Shown piece by piece: positions 22,424-34,949 of a DNA stretch of 64,000 nt (positions are counted from its first letter, which is position 1; each line of letters begins with the position of its first letter). Position numbers and translations under genes: made by a program. The notes below the pieces were generated by a model that saw only the letters and a list, made by a program, of their open reading frames with translations, was not told the DNA's origin and ran no database searches. This DNA is from Trichobilharzia regenti. Taxonomy: Eukaryota > Platyhelminthes > Trematoda > Strigeidida > Schistosomatidae. Where the stretch lies: assembly GCA_944472135.2 (NCBI GenBank), contig OX235270.1, forward strand, positions 123,389,946 through 123,453,945, written 5' to 3'.

Positions 22424-22895
22424 AGGATTTCATAATGAGCTGACATCAATTAGAGAATCATTCGAGAATCAACTGAGACTACTGGACAGCCTACTGTCTC
22501 GTCCTAGCTTGAGGCTTCGCTTCAGCAGTACGCACCAACTACCTGGGATAGAACTCACGAACTTCTGGTTAAAAGGCGAGCTAACTCGCAGACCATTAAG
22601 CCACTGGGACCCCGATGTAATGACCAGACAGTACAGGAATTCTAACTTATGACAATTCATGACATAGGGCGACCATTAGCCAATGTCTTCACTGAGTGGT
22701 TGTCCTTACGCCCGACCTGTTGCACCCTAGTGGTCATAACATCCCACTAGAACCTCAGGTTAACTGCCTCAATAGGGCCAGTCGCCAGTAAGCATCTCAT
22801 TGATACTCAATTATAGGTTTTGTAGGGATTGTGTCAGCTCATGATAAAACCCTCCAACCAATCAGACACAATCCTCACAAAACCAATATTTCATA
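22424..22895 (-). repeat. Element C copy, long form
   Basis: It begins with reversed tail GGATTTCATAATGAGCTGAC, followed by reversed hammerhead-like body (TAGCTTGAGGCTTCGCTTCA) and reversed tRNA-like head. The long-form 5' region (CCCTAGTGGTCATAACATCC, CTAGAACCTCAGGTTAACTG) ends near 22,820, followed by another element C tail-like stretch to 22,895. Confidence 0.78.
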
Positions 22896-24799
22896 ATACG
22901 GATTTCTTTTGGTGAAAAATGAATTGGTTTAAGCAGAAATAAATCTAATTATGAAGACATCAGTACTTCATTTATGTGAATGGAGATGACTACAGTAATG
23001 CGCATATCAGTGTAATTTCATCCTCGAAAATATAACAGTAATACTGAATATGATAAGTTATCTTAGTTCTGTTTGTTAATAGTTTGTATCATTTTATAAC
23101 ACACAAAAACGTGATACTTAGGCCTTGAAAAGTCAGACGATGATAATGAATGTTTACTTAACTAATGTTTACTTACGTTTTTACTATTCGTTATAATGCA
23201 TAGATAGTAATTTCAGTCAAACTCATGACGACAACAGGTGCAGAAAACCAAAAATACTTCATGACTAATATTTAGCATCAGTTCATGTTTGTTTATTAAA
23301 TTTTCATGCAGCTATTCCATTGCATTTCAATGCTCTTCAGGGCTAATCCGTATGGGAGTTTAATCTACGACGATCAATTCTCCATATGAACACGTTAACA
23401 TTCGGTCATTTTATTGTCACTCCGTGGGCAATATTTGAAATTTTCGGCCACTTAGGTCGTTTTGCCAACATTACAAAATGTCATCAAACGGAGAACATAA
23501 ACGTGGTCTGGCTGTTCCGTAAACACTTACAAGCTGTCGATACAAATAATTGTTTTCCAGTCAAATAGCTGATTGGTGGTAGGCTCGTGTAGGAGACTCA
23601 CAATCCTGCGTCTGATCTATTTCATGGTCTTGTACACGTTGCGTCACATAACAAACTAAGATGAGGTTATGGTCGATATTTCCTGTTCTAATACCCGTAG
23701 GCAGTATGCAAAAATTACGAATAAGATAATTCTTTGAAAACCTAGTTCCTTACTTTCAAATGACGCTTCAATAAGTATTAAAAGAAAATAAACTTCATTT
23801 GAAAATTATTCGCAAATTTTAAAAAAATGTTTTAGTATAATTTGCAAGTGATAATAATATATTTCTTGTTCATATTTCGGTGGATTCTTCTCAGTGCTTT
23901 CACTGTCTCTCCTTTAATTGGTTTTTTTAGTGACAAGTAGATCATGACTACTTTTCTGAAGAAGTTACTCTGCATACTACTTATATCTGTTTATAAGTAA
24001 CTCATATCACAATAATTAAACTGGTTAAGCAGTTAACAGTTTTAAGCAATTGTGATTTAGTTGTATTCTCTGAGTTGGTTTATTTAATTGCAAAGCTTTC
24101 ACTGTCCTTGTAGACAACATCTTCAGCACAGGTTTTATTATTAAGTGGACTTATTTGAGTTCTCGATGAATGATATAATTGTATCTCCTGACAACAATTG
24201 TCGTAATTATTTGTTATTTCACGTCTTTGTTGATCACTTTTATTGACTTTTCAATTAAATCAACCAGCTCAGAGGAGAGAACTAAGTGAGATTCACTCAC
24301 CTGAGATCTACACATCTTCTCTGTTATCTCAAAGTCTTAAGTAATATTAAGGCATTTTAATGATAATTTCTCTGTCTGTTTCATTAAAATAGAAACAAGT
24401 ATTCTGTAGATTGAATTGACTTTTACAAGCCCATACCGTCTGAATAACCATTATCTGGTATACACTAACAATAAATACAATACACTTAATTCGCCAATCC
24501 TGATTCTAAACAACTATTCCTCTTTGAATGGAGGTTAGTTTGAGTAAACAGACTTATTTACAGTCAACTCAAAGTGTAACAGATTACACCTATGATTTCG
24601 AGCAAGAGACGTAATCCCAGTCGCCATTATGACTGAAACTGGCGATTGATAATTGGCTATCAAGTTAAATTTGTCTATATTTAGTGACTAATTTATCTCA
24701 GAATATTTCTAAGGAAGACACTGTAACGTACAACAAAGCATCTGGAGAGTACACTGATTTCTAATTTCCAAAGCCAATAAGAGATTATTATAATATCTG
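22896..24799. other. 1.9-kb AT-rich stretch without a recognised gene
   Basis: No motif-bearing frame or SINE head was recognised. Confidence 0.5.
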
Positions 24800-25085
24800 A
24801 GTGTGAGAGGAGGAGAGGTGGTTGGCAGTCCCCTGCACAAGGTTGGATAGGGCACCTGTTGCCCACTCTCCGGAGGCATCAATCGTCCGCTACATCGGGC
24901 GGCCGGGGTTTGATCCCCGGCCGACGTACTCCTTCACCTCGCTAAGCCAGGAATAATGCTGGTAAAGAGGAAAGGTTGGGCATGAAGCTAGCAACCCCAT
25001 CCTGTAAAATAAACACTGCTACAGAAACTTCAGGCCACTAGCTTGAAGCCCTATGTTCCACTGGGGAATGTGAAGGAAGGATATA
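24800..25085 (+). repeat. SINE B copy with an unusual head
   Basis: From box B (GGGGTTTGATCCCCGGCCGA, near 24,905) to the tail (CTTGAAGCCCTATGTTCCAC) it is a standard SINE B. The head upstream carries GGTTGGATAGGGCACCTGTT and TCTCCGGAGGCATCAATCG instead of the usual box A region. This may be a subfamily or a fusion. Confidence 0.75.
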
Positions 25086-25149
25086 TATAATATCCGAGTA
25101 AATAAGTTAATAATTTAACAGCACTTTATCACTATTGGCTTAATCCTTT

Positions 25150-25365
25150 ATGTTCTAGGTGATTCATAGGGCTTCAAGCCAGAGCTTTGAAGCCTCAATA
25201 ACACTGGTGTTTGTATTCCACTGGGAGAGGGGATTGGCGGCCTCACGCTTAACCTTCCCTCTTTGCTGGGCTTATTGCCGGCCAAGCAAGGTTAAAGAGT
25301 GCGTCGGCTGGGGATCGACGAACCTCAGACCGGTATTCTACTATTAAACCCCCGCTACAAGATTT
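25150..25365 (-). repeat. SINE B copy, inverted to its neighbour
   Basis: Reversed tail ATAGGGCTTCAAGCCAGAGC, reversed body CTTAACCTTCCCTCTTTGC and a reversed damaged box B (GGGGATCGACGAACC). With 24,800-25,085 it makes a tail-to-tail pair about 65 bp apart. Confidence 0.78.
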
Positions 25366-26639
25366 GAGAATGACTGATAAATAAGACAAGAAATTCCAGC
25401 GACTTCGAATCATACATTGCGTGTCATTTGACTGTTGTAAGCTGTCAGTGGAGTCTGCATTCTTTGTAACTAAATGAAGCTGAGAAGCATTCTGATGAGT
25501 CTCTTCTTGTAAAGTATTCATTAAACAGACATTACGCTTGTAAGATAAGGCTTCACAGACTAAAATATTCTGCGTTTCTAACTGAATTCATTTTAAAGGC
25601 CATGGATGAAACATCAGCATATTCAGTTATGAAATTTAGGAACCAAATCAAGCATAACAATAAGACATGAAATTCCAATTCACCTCTGATATTTCATCTT
25701 CTGGATTTACTTGACTTGTTGCACATAAGACACAGTCTTAAAATTAGAACTAAAGTGATAACATTATTCTTATCCTTTATTTTTATGCCTTAACGTGACA
25801 ATAATAGTTAAACGCTTACTCCATAAATGCTTATCCTTTTGTACATCATACTACTGAAAACTAAAACCAGTAGCTTTGAAACTATGACAAAAATTGTTTA
25901 GTTTGAACTTATTTACCTCTACATTGATTAAACGAATCTGCCTATTTTGTATGTTTAAAGTATTTATTAATGGGATTCTCACTAGAAATTGACTATCCCA
26001 ATAACCTTAACAGAATATACCCTGAATAGTTGTTCTAATTATTGGAAGTGTTGTGAAAGGGAGTATGATATTGTATTAACAACCTGTCTTCGATAAAATA
26101 TTTTGACACGGTATATTTCGAAGTTTTTTCGCTTTTATCTACCAATAAATCTATCAATGACAAGTAAAATACTTATTTTTCTATTTGTTTAATTCTGAGT
26201 GGGCTCCTTTTTTCAATTTACCGGAAAAATACAGTTGTTTATACTTCACGCATAAATAATATATTTTTTCCTTAGAATCTTAACTATGTTAAGCCTTGTT
26301 TTTTGTAGTTCCCGTGAGAAATTCATTTTTATTTTCCTTTAGAGAGAATTGTTTATCTCTAATCGGGAGACTGTGGTAGAAATCCATTGTCAGCAAAGTG
26401 TAAATGTTTTTTTTGGTGCTTACTAGCATTTATCATAACGGTGTACGTGCAACCTCATGGGGATTCATGTTGTTCTGCTGGTGTAATTTCAGGTGTACTA
26501 TTGAGACTGTGCAGTGCATTTAGAAGCGCATTGATCGGTCTATAGGGAGTAACAAGTGTCATGCGTCTAGTCTTTTGTGTTAGTGCGAAATGAATTATAC
26601 CGGTCACGTTTAAAATATGGTCACAAAGCCGGGTAACTT
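25366..26639. other. 1.3-kb AT-rich stretch without a recognised gene
   Basis: Nothing supportable is seen. Confidence 0.5.
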
Positions 26640-26780
26640 GTCATCGTGACGTATATATGCAACCTTGAAGGAAACAGGATCACCTGTGAAATTAGAACAC
26701 TCATCTACCAGTGCCGTAGTCACAAATGTTACTAGTGAACTGCTTCTTGTAGAACTGTCACAGACACAGGAATTGATCAA
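26640..26780 (-). repeat. Decayed SINE E fragment
   Basis: It shares GCAACCTTGAAGGAA and the following layout with 16,935-17,005 in the same orientation. The box B is degenerate. The 83-codon plus frame that begins here is therefore likely to be chance. Confidence 0.45.
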
Positions 26781-27499
26781 TAGGAAGCAGAGTGTTTCAT
26801 TTTTCTGCCTACTACTGGCAAATACCCAACCTCAAAATTCGAAATATTTGGTGGATCCGCTTTACTTTAATTTTGGCAACAAAAAGTTCAAAGGATGTTT
26901 CAGAATTCACATTTAATTCTACATGTTCACAACTATTCAGTAACTAAGGTTATTCAACATTTTTTAAACATGAAATATGAAATGTAACTCATTTTTCACA
27001 CGATTTGCTTTTCCATAGTCGTTTCTGGAAGTTATTGTCGACAAAATAACGTCAGTGTTTTTTTGTTTCAAACATCGTTCAGGCGTCCGTACTAGAATCT
27101 GACATGTCAGCAGAAGCTGAACATATCAGTTCGATTAATCAAAGCGAAAAATAAAAATTGCCTTAAAAAGACAGCAGTTCCCGGAAGCTGTTTAAGGATT
27201 TAGTGATAAAATGAAGCAGATGATAAATGCTCCTTTGTTGTTAAAAGTTCTGGCGTTGATTTTAACTGGTAATTAAGGGTGGCTGGGGCGTATCCCGACT
27301 GAAAAAAACTTCTTTCATGTTATGTTGTCGTGTAACATTTTGGGAAACTAATATGTATACCCCTCATGACTGTAAAATGGTGTGAGTGGACTAAGCGTAA
27401 ATGATCAGATAGTAGACTTCTACTATCTGTACACTTTCACCTCTGTTCAGGAATTTGTCTTTTCCCTTGTATGCGTCAGTGTTTCATGTCGATCTATTT
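26781..27499. other. Stretch without a recognised gene
   Basis: Nothing supportable is seen. Confidence 0.45.
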
Positions 27500-28050
27500 A
27501 TTTATTTTATAATGATTGTTCCCTTGGGTTCCTAATAGAACAAATGACTTCAAAAACACTTCTTCACTCTGTCCTACCTTCTGCCGTCCACTTCAGCTGG
27601 CTAGCCATACGATTGCTCATTATCTCTCATCTCCTACTCCTCGAACGATCTCCTCCATGTGTCACCCTCGCACTCGAGCGATGGCCTGCATTGCGAACAA
27701 TGTCATTCGACGGTCTCCTCAAAATATGCCCAGTCCATCTCCATTTGTTGAGCGTAATCGACTCTTACTTAGTTTGTGTTCTCAGTGTTAGAATTTCTTG
27801 TAGCTAATTCTTTCTGGCCGACTGGCGTTTTGATCTTCAGTATGGGGCCAGTGAAGGCATTTGTTGGATAAAAGTCTGCAGTAGCGTGTTGGAAACCCTT
27901 TTTCGTGACAACTCGCCCAAGTTTATGACTCGTATAGAAAAACTGACTGACATATTCACATTTGTGTTGAAAATACTATCTCTATTGGCCAAGTGTATTC
28001 TTCCCTGTTTCACAGATTGAACGGCTCTAATCGTCATTGCAGCTTAACAA
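27500..28050 (-). pseudogene. RTE-like LINE 3' fragment, strongly decayed
   Basis: Read on minus, it gives a SFSIRVINLGELSRKRVSNT remnant (matching the LLYGSETW region), then ATGACATTGTTCGCAATGCA (matching SSDITRQA), then the GAGGAG-rich stretch, and ends in CCCAAGGGAACAATCA. It is collinear with 20,395-19,880 and 49.33-48.85 kb. Open frames on the plus strand here are shadows. Confidence 0.7.
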
Positions 28051-28942
28051 ACTCTCCCAAAATAGAACACAAATACGCCGGAAATGGTTGTAGTATGAAA
28101 TGATTCAGTTATATGCAATTTTGAAATTGTTCGATAAAGTGGTATTATGTGAATAATTTAAACGCTTCATGATAGGTTTAACAGCCTTCAAGATTTCTCA
28201 TCCATGATTCTGTGCACTGAAACTCAATTTAATTCTATGAAACTTTTCTTGCACAGTCAACTAGTTGACAAAATTGATGAATTAATCTGAGTAAATGTAA
28301 AATAAGCTAAAAACTATCCAGCCTGTTATGTAATTTTACTTTTGTTTGTCTGTTTTCGGCTTAATATGTTAATTTTGCAGTTATGGAGGGGTTTTTAAAT
28401 ATTACTATTGTATTATTTATGCTTTTAGGAATCTAATTAATTAATTAATTAGTTAGCTTGTTAGAAAAAATTATTACATTTCTAATAGACATTTATGTTA
28501 AATGTTTAAATACGTGTTATTGTATTTTATTACAATGTAAATTGATACAATACACTTAGCCAGTTAGACAAAACAAATATCTATTAGTACACTGCTAATA
28601 ACTAGTTTTATAGTGTTATTTCTGGAAATAAATCACCATGGACTCAATGTAGTAGATTATAATGGAGAGTGTGTGTATGGTGTTTAACTGAATTTGAAAT
28701 TTACTTAGCTAAAAATAGGATTAATGGAAAGAAAAGTAAATCACTATGAGAGATATAATAAATAAAAGGATTTCATACATCTGAATGGCTTCATTGTGAC
28801 AAATGGTAGGTCGATACGGGTAGACTGACTGGTTACCCGATGGTAGTAAGGGTAAGTATGAAATCTATTGCTAAATGGGCGGTAAGGTCACAAAAGGAGA
28901 AAAATATATTATTTTCAGTTAAAACTTCATCAGTGTCACCAC
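28051..28942. other. AT-rich stretch without a recognised gene
   Basis: A TAATTAATTAATTAG run lies near 28,437-28,452. Otherwise nothing is seen. Confidence 0.5.

Positions 28943-28973
<31 letters not shown>
28943..28973. repeat. TA microsatellite abutting a SINE B tail
   Basis: An uninterrupted TA run directly precedes the reversed SINE B tail at 28,975. A second, shorter TA/GTATA run follows the head at 29,203-29,218, so the SINE appears inserted into a TA tract. Confidence 0.9.
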
Positions 28974-28974
<1 letters not shown>

Positions 28975-29205
28975 CTTCCTTCACGTTCCCAGTGGAACAT
29001 AGGGTTTCAAGCTAGTGACATGAATTTTTTGTATCAGTGGTGTTTTATTTTTACAGGATAGGGTTGCTAGCCTTATGCCCAACCTTCCCTCTTTACCAGT
29101 CTTATTATTGGCTTAGCGAGGCAAAGGGGTGCCTCGGCCAGGGATCAAACCCCGAGCCACAAGCATGGTTGGCGAGAATTCTACCACTGTGCTACCGACG
29201 CACAT
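28975..29205 (-). repeat. SINE B copy inserted in a TA tract
   Basis: It runs from reversed tail CCTTCACGTTCCCAGTGGAA to reversed head CTGTGCTACCGACGCAC. It is full length, with the box B altered to GGGATCAAACCCC on the plus strand. Confidence 0.85.
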
Positions 29206-29539
29206 ATATATGTATATAGTGGTTTATATACAATAAATAGTTTACCAATCTTGTGGTGATAAGTTAAGAAGCAATTTGTACCCCCTTTTTTATTCCCTTC
29301 TTCATCTTCGTAATTTAATAATTAGAAACATAGCAAAAATAAATGTAATTTGTCTTATTCGAACAATAATTATGATCTTTCACTGTTGTAACTAATTACT
29401 ATTGTTTGATCACTTGTATATTGTATGAAAAATGTTATATTATCAAATCGGGTACATTCATGGGGAAGCCCTTGGAAAGTAAAACTAACTTAGCTAACTC
29501 CCCCTTTTCCTAGACAAGCAATCCATGGTTGTCTTCCAT
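29206..29539. other. AT-rich stretch without a recognised gene
   Basis: Nothing supportable is seen. Confidence 0.5.
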
Positions 29540-29735
29540 TCCTTTGGGTTCCGATTAAGATTCAGCAACGGTGGTATTGTTTTTTAAGGCATGGGGTTAC
29601 TAGCCAGAGGCTCAACCTTCCTTATTTCCCGGGTTTAATTCTAGCAAGGGGAGGTTTACTAGCGTGTCAGACAGGAATTCAGCACCAACCAAGTGCGTAG
29701 TTGGCAACCATTCTACCTGTACCCCACCGACGACC
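29540..29735 (-). repeat. Decayed SINE B copy
   Basis: Reversed tail (CCTTTGGGTTCCGATTAAG), reversed body (CTCAACCTTCCTTATTTCC) and reversed head (TGTACCCCACCGACGAC) occur in the expected order with many changes. Confidence 0.6.
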
Positions 29736-30067
29736 TATGTAAATGCGTAAATAAGATCTTACTGTAAGAGATGAGTTGATTAAATGGTATTGAGACTAAA
29801 GAAATAACTATCGTAATAGAGACATACTGACGCTTTACAACCAATATAGTGTAAGGTTATAAGATGCTGCAGGTTATCCAAAAAGTGTATCTCTGCGACA
29901 ACTAGTATCTGTAGTACTTGTTCTTTCTCTTTCATCAGGACTAAAAAGTTGGAAGTAATACATTTCACTTGCCCATGAGAGTTCAAACCTAAGTTTTGAG
30001 GAGGCATTTAAATCCAAACTGAAATAGTGTACAACAGGTCTGGCGTGAGGGTAAACACTCGCTGAAG

Positions 30068-30335
30068 ACATTGGCTAGTGGTCACACTATGTCATGAATT
30101 GCCAGAAGCTGGAATTCACGGGCCATTGGAAAGTGTCTGACCAGTTTAATGGTCTGCGGGCTAGCTCTCCTTTTAACCAGGAGGTCGTGGGCTGGAACCT
30201 TGTCGGTGGGTGCGTACTGCTGAAGCGGAGCCTCAAACTAGGACGAGACAGTAGGCTGTCCAGTACTCCCAGTTGGTTGGCTCATGATGAAATCCAGCTA
30301 ATCACACAAAATTCCCTGCAAAACCAATACTTGTA
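30068..30335 (+). repeat. Element C copy with best-preserved hammerhead-like fold
   Basis: The head carries TGACCAGTTTAATGGTCTGC. In the body GTACTG (30,214-30,219) can pair fully with CAGTAC (30,261-30,266). Between them lie CTGAAGCGGAG, a CCT/AGG stem, CGAGAC, and a GTC triplet (30,258-30,260) immediately before the return strand. This is the layout of a hammerhead with stem I as the closing helix, but the core has three extra bases and GAGAC replaces GAAAC. Confidence 0.78.
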
Positions 30336-30630
30336 AACTGATCTGATGCTCACCGGTGACGCCCTATTCAGGCAATTAACTCGGAGCTCTAGTGGGAAGC
30401 CGTAACCAGTAGGGTGCAGTAGGTTGAAGGCGAGGTAGTAACTCATCGAAGAGGACATTTCGAAGTGGTCGTGCTATGTCATGATTTGGCAGAAGTTAGA
30501 ATTCATGCACTGGCTGGCTGGCTATTGGATCGGGTCCCACTGGCCTAAAAGTCTACCAGCTAGCTTGCTTTGCAGCTGAAATGCCCTGAGTTCGAACCCG
30601 GTTAGTTGGTGTTTACTGCTGTGTTGTAGG
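30336..30630 (+). repeat. Element C copy, tandem to the previous one
   Basis: It carries the long-form 5' region (CTCTAGTGGGAAGCCGTAAC, CGAAGAGGACATTTCGAAG), then the tRNA-like head with GTCCCACTGGCCTAAAAGTC and box B GAGTTCGAACCCGG, and breaks off after GTTTACTGCTG. The hammerhead-like body is missing. Confidence 0.78.
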
Positions 30631-32159
30631 ATCCTAAGTAATACTCGTGGTCTTACTCTAACATCTACCATATCGTCAGCACTAACACTGTTTACTATTT
30701 AGGTTTCCCTGGGTGAAGGGATTTCTCACTTCGATGAGAATACGAGGTGAGATACGATAACTAAGATCCATTCAGATTGGTGCAGAGTTTTTTCCTTGCC
30801 GATATCCAACTCTCCTTCATCCGTCTCTTTTAATTTCATTAATATGAGTGGCGCTACCTCATGAAATCTATATAGTATATATAAAAGAATTCGCAACTGA
30901 TTTGTATGTCTGAGCTGAGTCAAGCCGGGTACACGATTGAGGAGGTTGGTAAAAAACAAGCGAAATATTGTTTGGAGTGTATGTCACTTCTGTGTGGCTT
31001 AATGTCAAGCACTACTGCTTAATATAATTGGTAGTCGACTACTCATATCAGCCAATTACTAGTATATTGTGTCACGCATATATTTGATGTACTTAGATAG
31101 GAGCCAAACTATGGATATGGGTATATGAAACAACGCAGCTACATTGGTCACGTCGGCCTCAATTCGAAAAAATCACTTATTTACCTTAACCATAAAAGTT
31201 CAGATGAAGAAAACTAGAAACACTCCATGGAAATGTATTTCTAATCAAATTAGGAGATTGTGTATCACTTAAGAGAACTCACGATAATTTTTCTGTTAGA
31301 AAGGTAGTACGTAACATCTGATTATTCAAATGGATCACTTCATATAAAAATGCTGATGTACTATGGCTCACTGAATAAGCTTTAAGTGACACGATTGAAA
31401 CAACTTGTTATTCACTGATGAAACTCTCTAAGACAGTTTTGTGATCGTAAATTGATATTCATTTGAGTATGCAGCGACTGCAAATTACGTGGAAACTTGA
31501 GTTGTGTGACACCGGAACAAACGTTTGCGAATAACGACAGTTGTCGCATATTTAATTCAGCTTTTAACGAAGCAAATTTTGTCATAGAGAGTTTAATCAG
31601 GCGAGTTAAATAAACGGAAACACTCATAAACATATTAGCCTCTTCTCAGAAGAGGAGACTCGTCAATTTGGCGCGATTTATACACAGTTACTTTCCATAA
31701 ACATAAGAATCATCAGAAACATATTGAGATGAACTAATTTAATGTGCGTATTGATTAGCCTTCAGGGGACTATTGACTATCATACTTTCTCTCAAAAGTT
31801 TATGAAATGATAAAAATAGTGAGTAATAGCACTGAAAGTTCTGCACTATTTTCGCATTTTTATTTTGTCTACTGTGGAGTCCATAAGTAGTATCACAATA
31901 AAATCAATAAGTATTTTACTTCAGGATGCCTCTTTGGAACAAGTAATACAGTGAATATTTTTAAGAGCAAATTGTGACGAAAATAAAGGAACACCTAAAG
32001 AGCTACAAAATACAGGAACGAAAAAGGTTTCGAATGAACTATAGAAGCAATATGAATCTAGTATGATAGTGACCAGTTGAAGATGGGTAGCCGTGGAATA
32101 AAGGATCCTCACTTCCTCCTATTAGAGAATTATCAGTTTTTTTCTATAGTTGGTTTGTA
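30631..32159. other. 1.5-kb AT-rich stretch without a recognised gene
   Basis: Short minus-strand frames (30,726-30,959; 31,412-31,633; 31,921-32,112) show no recognisable motif. Confidence 0.5.
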
Positions 32160-32600
32160 AGGATAAGTTTTGTTTTTACGAGCTGATCACGGATTGATAT
32201 CAATTGAAGAACCATTGAAAACTATAGAAAATTAATCTGATGCTCGCTAGTGACTTGCTACAGGACGGAGTTTCCTGGGTCGGTTCTAATGAGAAGTCTT
32301 GACCATTGAGGTCCATCCAGTCAAGTGTGAGGATAGATTTCCCACGGATGACATTAGTTGGTGGTTCTGCTTAATCACAAATTTGTGGAGGTTATAATTT
32401 ATAGGTCATTGAATTTGGTCCCAGTGGCTGAATGGTATACCAGCTATCTTGCCTTGTAACCGGAAGATCCTGGGTTCGAACTCCATTGGGTGCGTACTGC
32501 AGATGATTCCTAAACTAGGATGAAATAGCAGTTGTCCAGTACTCCATGGTTTTCAATGGTTCTCTAACTGATAACAATCCGTAATCAACTCGTAAAAACC
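32160..32600 (+). repeat. Element C copy flanked by its own inverted ends
   Basis: The left end (TTTTTACGAGCTGATCACGG) and the right end (CCGTAATCAACTCGTAAAAA) are complementary. Between them are a long-form 5' part, a tRNA-like head with GGGTTCGAACTCC (box B, about 32,471-32,483) and a decayed hammerhead-like body (AACTAGGATGAAATAGC, TTGTCCAGTACTCC). Confidence 0.75.
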
Positions 32601-33563
32601 ATCAATTTGATATAATTGCACCACCAGTCATCAACAGTGTTTCAGTTAACACTGAAGGCAAGTAAATGTCATTTCAAGAGCCAAAGTGTTATTCACTAGA
32701 CCAGTGTGATCTGAGAGCCACCATTCTAACATGGCGTATCAGTAACTATTTTTTTTCACTTATTGTGAATTCGCAGTACATATTATCATATCAAACCGAA
32801 ATATTTCGTCTCTATAGACAAGTCGACTTCAATCAAGGACGTTTTAATCATAAGTGGAGATTGATATAATATAATTTATTTATCACTAGCAGCCGACATA
32901 TCAACAGTGAAAGAATGTCTCGGGTCAGTATAAACAGTAAAATATACAGGCGTACTGGCAACTACAAATACACCAATGAACCAAGCACAAGTAAGCAAAT
33001 ACCATTATATCTTCCTATAATCAGAAGATTAATTAAAACTAGAATTTAAAAGATAACATGTTACAAAACACTGACCAAAAATTCGAAAGATATATTTCAG
33101 TTCGACATATATACATATATATAAAGTTTCCAGTAAAGCAACCTTCTCAGAGTCACGAGATCCGATCATCTACATACATCAACAAATGAGGTTGAATAAC
33201 CTTATAAACTGTGTCAAACACGTGAGTTGAAAAGTCATATCACTCATTACAAATCACATCACGTCACGTAGATAATCACAAACTGAGTTTTCAGAAGAGA
33301 AATAAATCACAATATGATATTCCACTCTCATTAGTATGTTCTGTCAATATAATCTCTGGAAAATAAACATATGGACGGAGAAGAGACTCAGTACAAATAT
33401 GCCTTCAGATATGATGGGGAAGATTTCTAGCGCAAATGGATGGTATTCGTGTAATTGTGTCCCCTGAACTGGATTCCTTAGTTTTGAAGGTTTCATTTTC
33501 TCTCTAGACAACATCGTCGGCTGAAAAATGAATATGGAGTGAGATCTTGGAATCCTCCACTAG
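32601..33563. other. AT-rich stretch left of the duplication
   Basis: Nothing supportable as a gene is seen. Its right edge is the F1 breakpoint (just before TGCATAACTATATGATGACT at 33,564). Confidence 0.5.
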
Positions 33564-34017
33564 TGCATAACTATATGATGACTGTTTTGTTGACTGAGAT
33601 GTCTAGAAGTGGAATTGTCACCCTCAGAGTCCTCTTCTCTTGTGATTTGAATGTTGTCGAATCTGTTGTTGTTGGTGTTGTTGTTATTGTTAACCAAATT
33701 GTGAGTGTTTTTTAAGTCGATTCCTTTAATTCTCATGAAAGTGTCATCAGCTTATGCTGATGTGTGCAGAGTTTGGATTCAATTTTCGGCTGAGTTTTGA
33801 TCTCAAGCCGTATCACGATAACTTCAACAATCAAACATGATATGGTTTTGAAAATATACTGTTGAAATCGATCATCGACAGCTATCTTACTGTACAAGCG
33901 TTGTGTTGGCAATACCTTTGTTATCTGTCAAAACAAATGTGACCTAAGTAGTTCTCCACAGGTCTCGAGTAGTTGCCACTCCGCCACCAATTTATCAATT
34001 GAAGCAGAAGTTGGACA

Positions 34018-34816
34018 AACAGTCTCCCTTCTGGATTTCGACTAGCAACCGAACCTAATGATACATTGAACAGATCAGTATGGAGAAAGCCTACGCGGAC
34101 TGACCAGCTGACAAACGTCTACAGTTGGGTACCCACTAATCACAAACGGAACCTGATAACATCTCTTGTGACTAGGATCCTAAGAATCTGCAATCCTGAG
34201 ACAATGGATCAGTCAAGAGGTCGCGGTTTCGAGGAAGAGACCACTTGAAAATCACCACCCATCACAAGCTTCATCGACAAACATGTAAAGCTCAAGACCG
34301 ACAAATAAAACAGCCTCTCTGTGCCAAAACAGATGTTGTTAACAAATTCAGAGTTCAGAGACGGTCTTCTGACTGACGAACTGAGAAGAACACATCGTCG
34401 TGCTACATGGTGACTGGTATTCTCAATCACCTTCAACGACTCTAGAGAAACAATATCGCATTCGACCACATGCGTGTAATCACCAATTGACTTTCTCCTG
34501 TAGAACGAGGTATATGGGTCGTTCAATGCGTGTTTTCTCTGAAAGAGTCAAGGAACGCCATCCCTCTTCGCTACAGGAAAGTGAGAATCCATCGACAAGG
34601 AGTGAGGTGGTTCAATATACATTTAACACTAGCCACTCAATATGAGGGGAAATTCATTCAGAGTTATCGACAAAATCAAGACAAGCCTCCTGAAAACGAT
34701 GTGCCTCGTATACGTCTCATAACTGAGGCCTTAGCGATTTGGATAGGAAACCTCGATTTATGTACAAAGGAAAGGCTTCAGGATCCCCTCATTTTATTCT
34801 GGATATCATTCTAAGC
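34018..34816 (+). pseudogene. PLE C-terminal part with GIY-YIG endonuclease, decayed (F1)
   Basis: A VSLLDF remnant of the FLD motif (about 34,024) is followed in another frame by RSVWRKPTRTDQ (a match to the PLE SxxRKPT motif), NHKRNLITSLVTRILRICNP, then SCRTRYMGRSMRVFSERVKE (GIY-YIG type, with RYMGR in place of YIG) and RIRLITEALAIWIGNLDLCT with a terminal LQDPLILFW. At least three frameshifts or stops separate these parts. The element is 5' truncated. The same remnant with the same breaks is in F2, so it decayed before the duplication. R does not extend this far. Confidence 0.82.
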
Positions 34817-34949
34817 CCAAATGTGATGCATATGTCGACATTTATACCACTTTGTGCATTCATCGTATGAAACAATTTTCTTCACCCTCCACATCCACTG
34901 CATAATTCATTCTCATACTTGTCTCCACCCTGTTGCATTACCAATCGAA

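Noticed and set aside
26665..26916. 83-codon plus frame as an exon
   Set aside because: Its first third coincides with a decayed SINE E, and no splice or promoter signal supports it.
27382..27807. 141-codon plus frame as a gene
   Set aside because: It overlaps the minus-strand RTE-like fragment at 27,500-28,050, and the residues are an antisense reading of it.
34209..34645. Overlapping frames (105 and 81 codons) as separate genes
   Set aside because: They are shadows or broken pieces of the PLE remnant; the 81-codon frame contains its GIY-YIG stretch.
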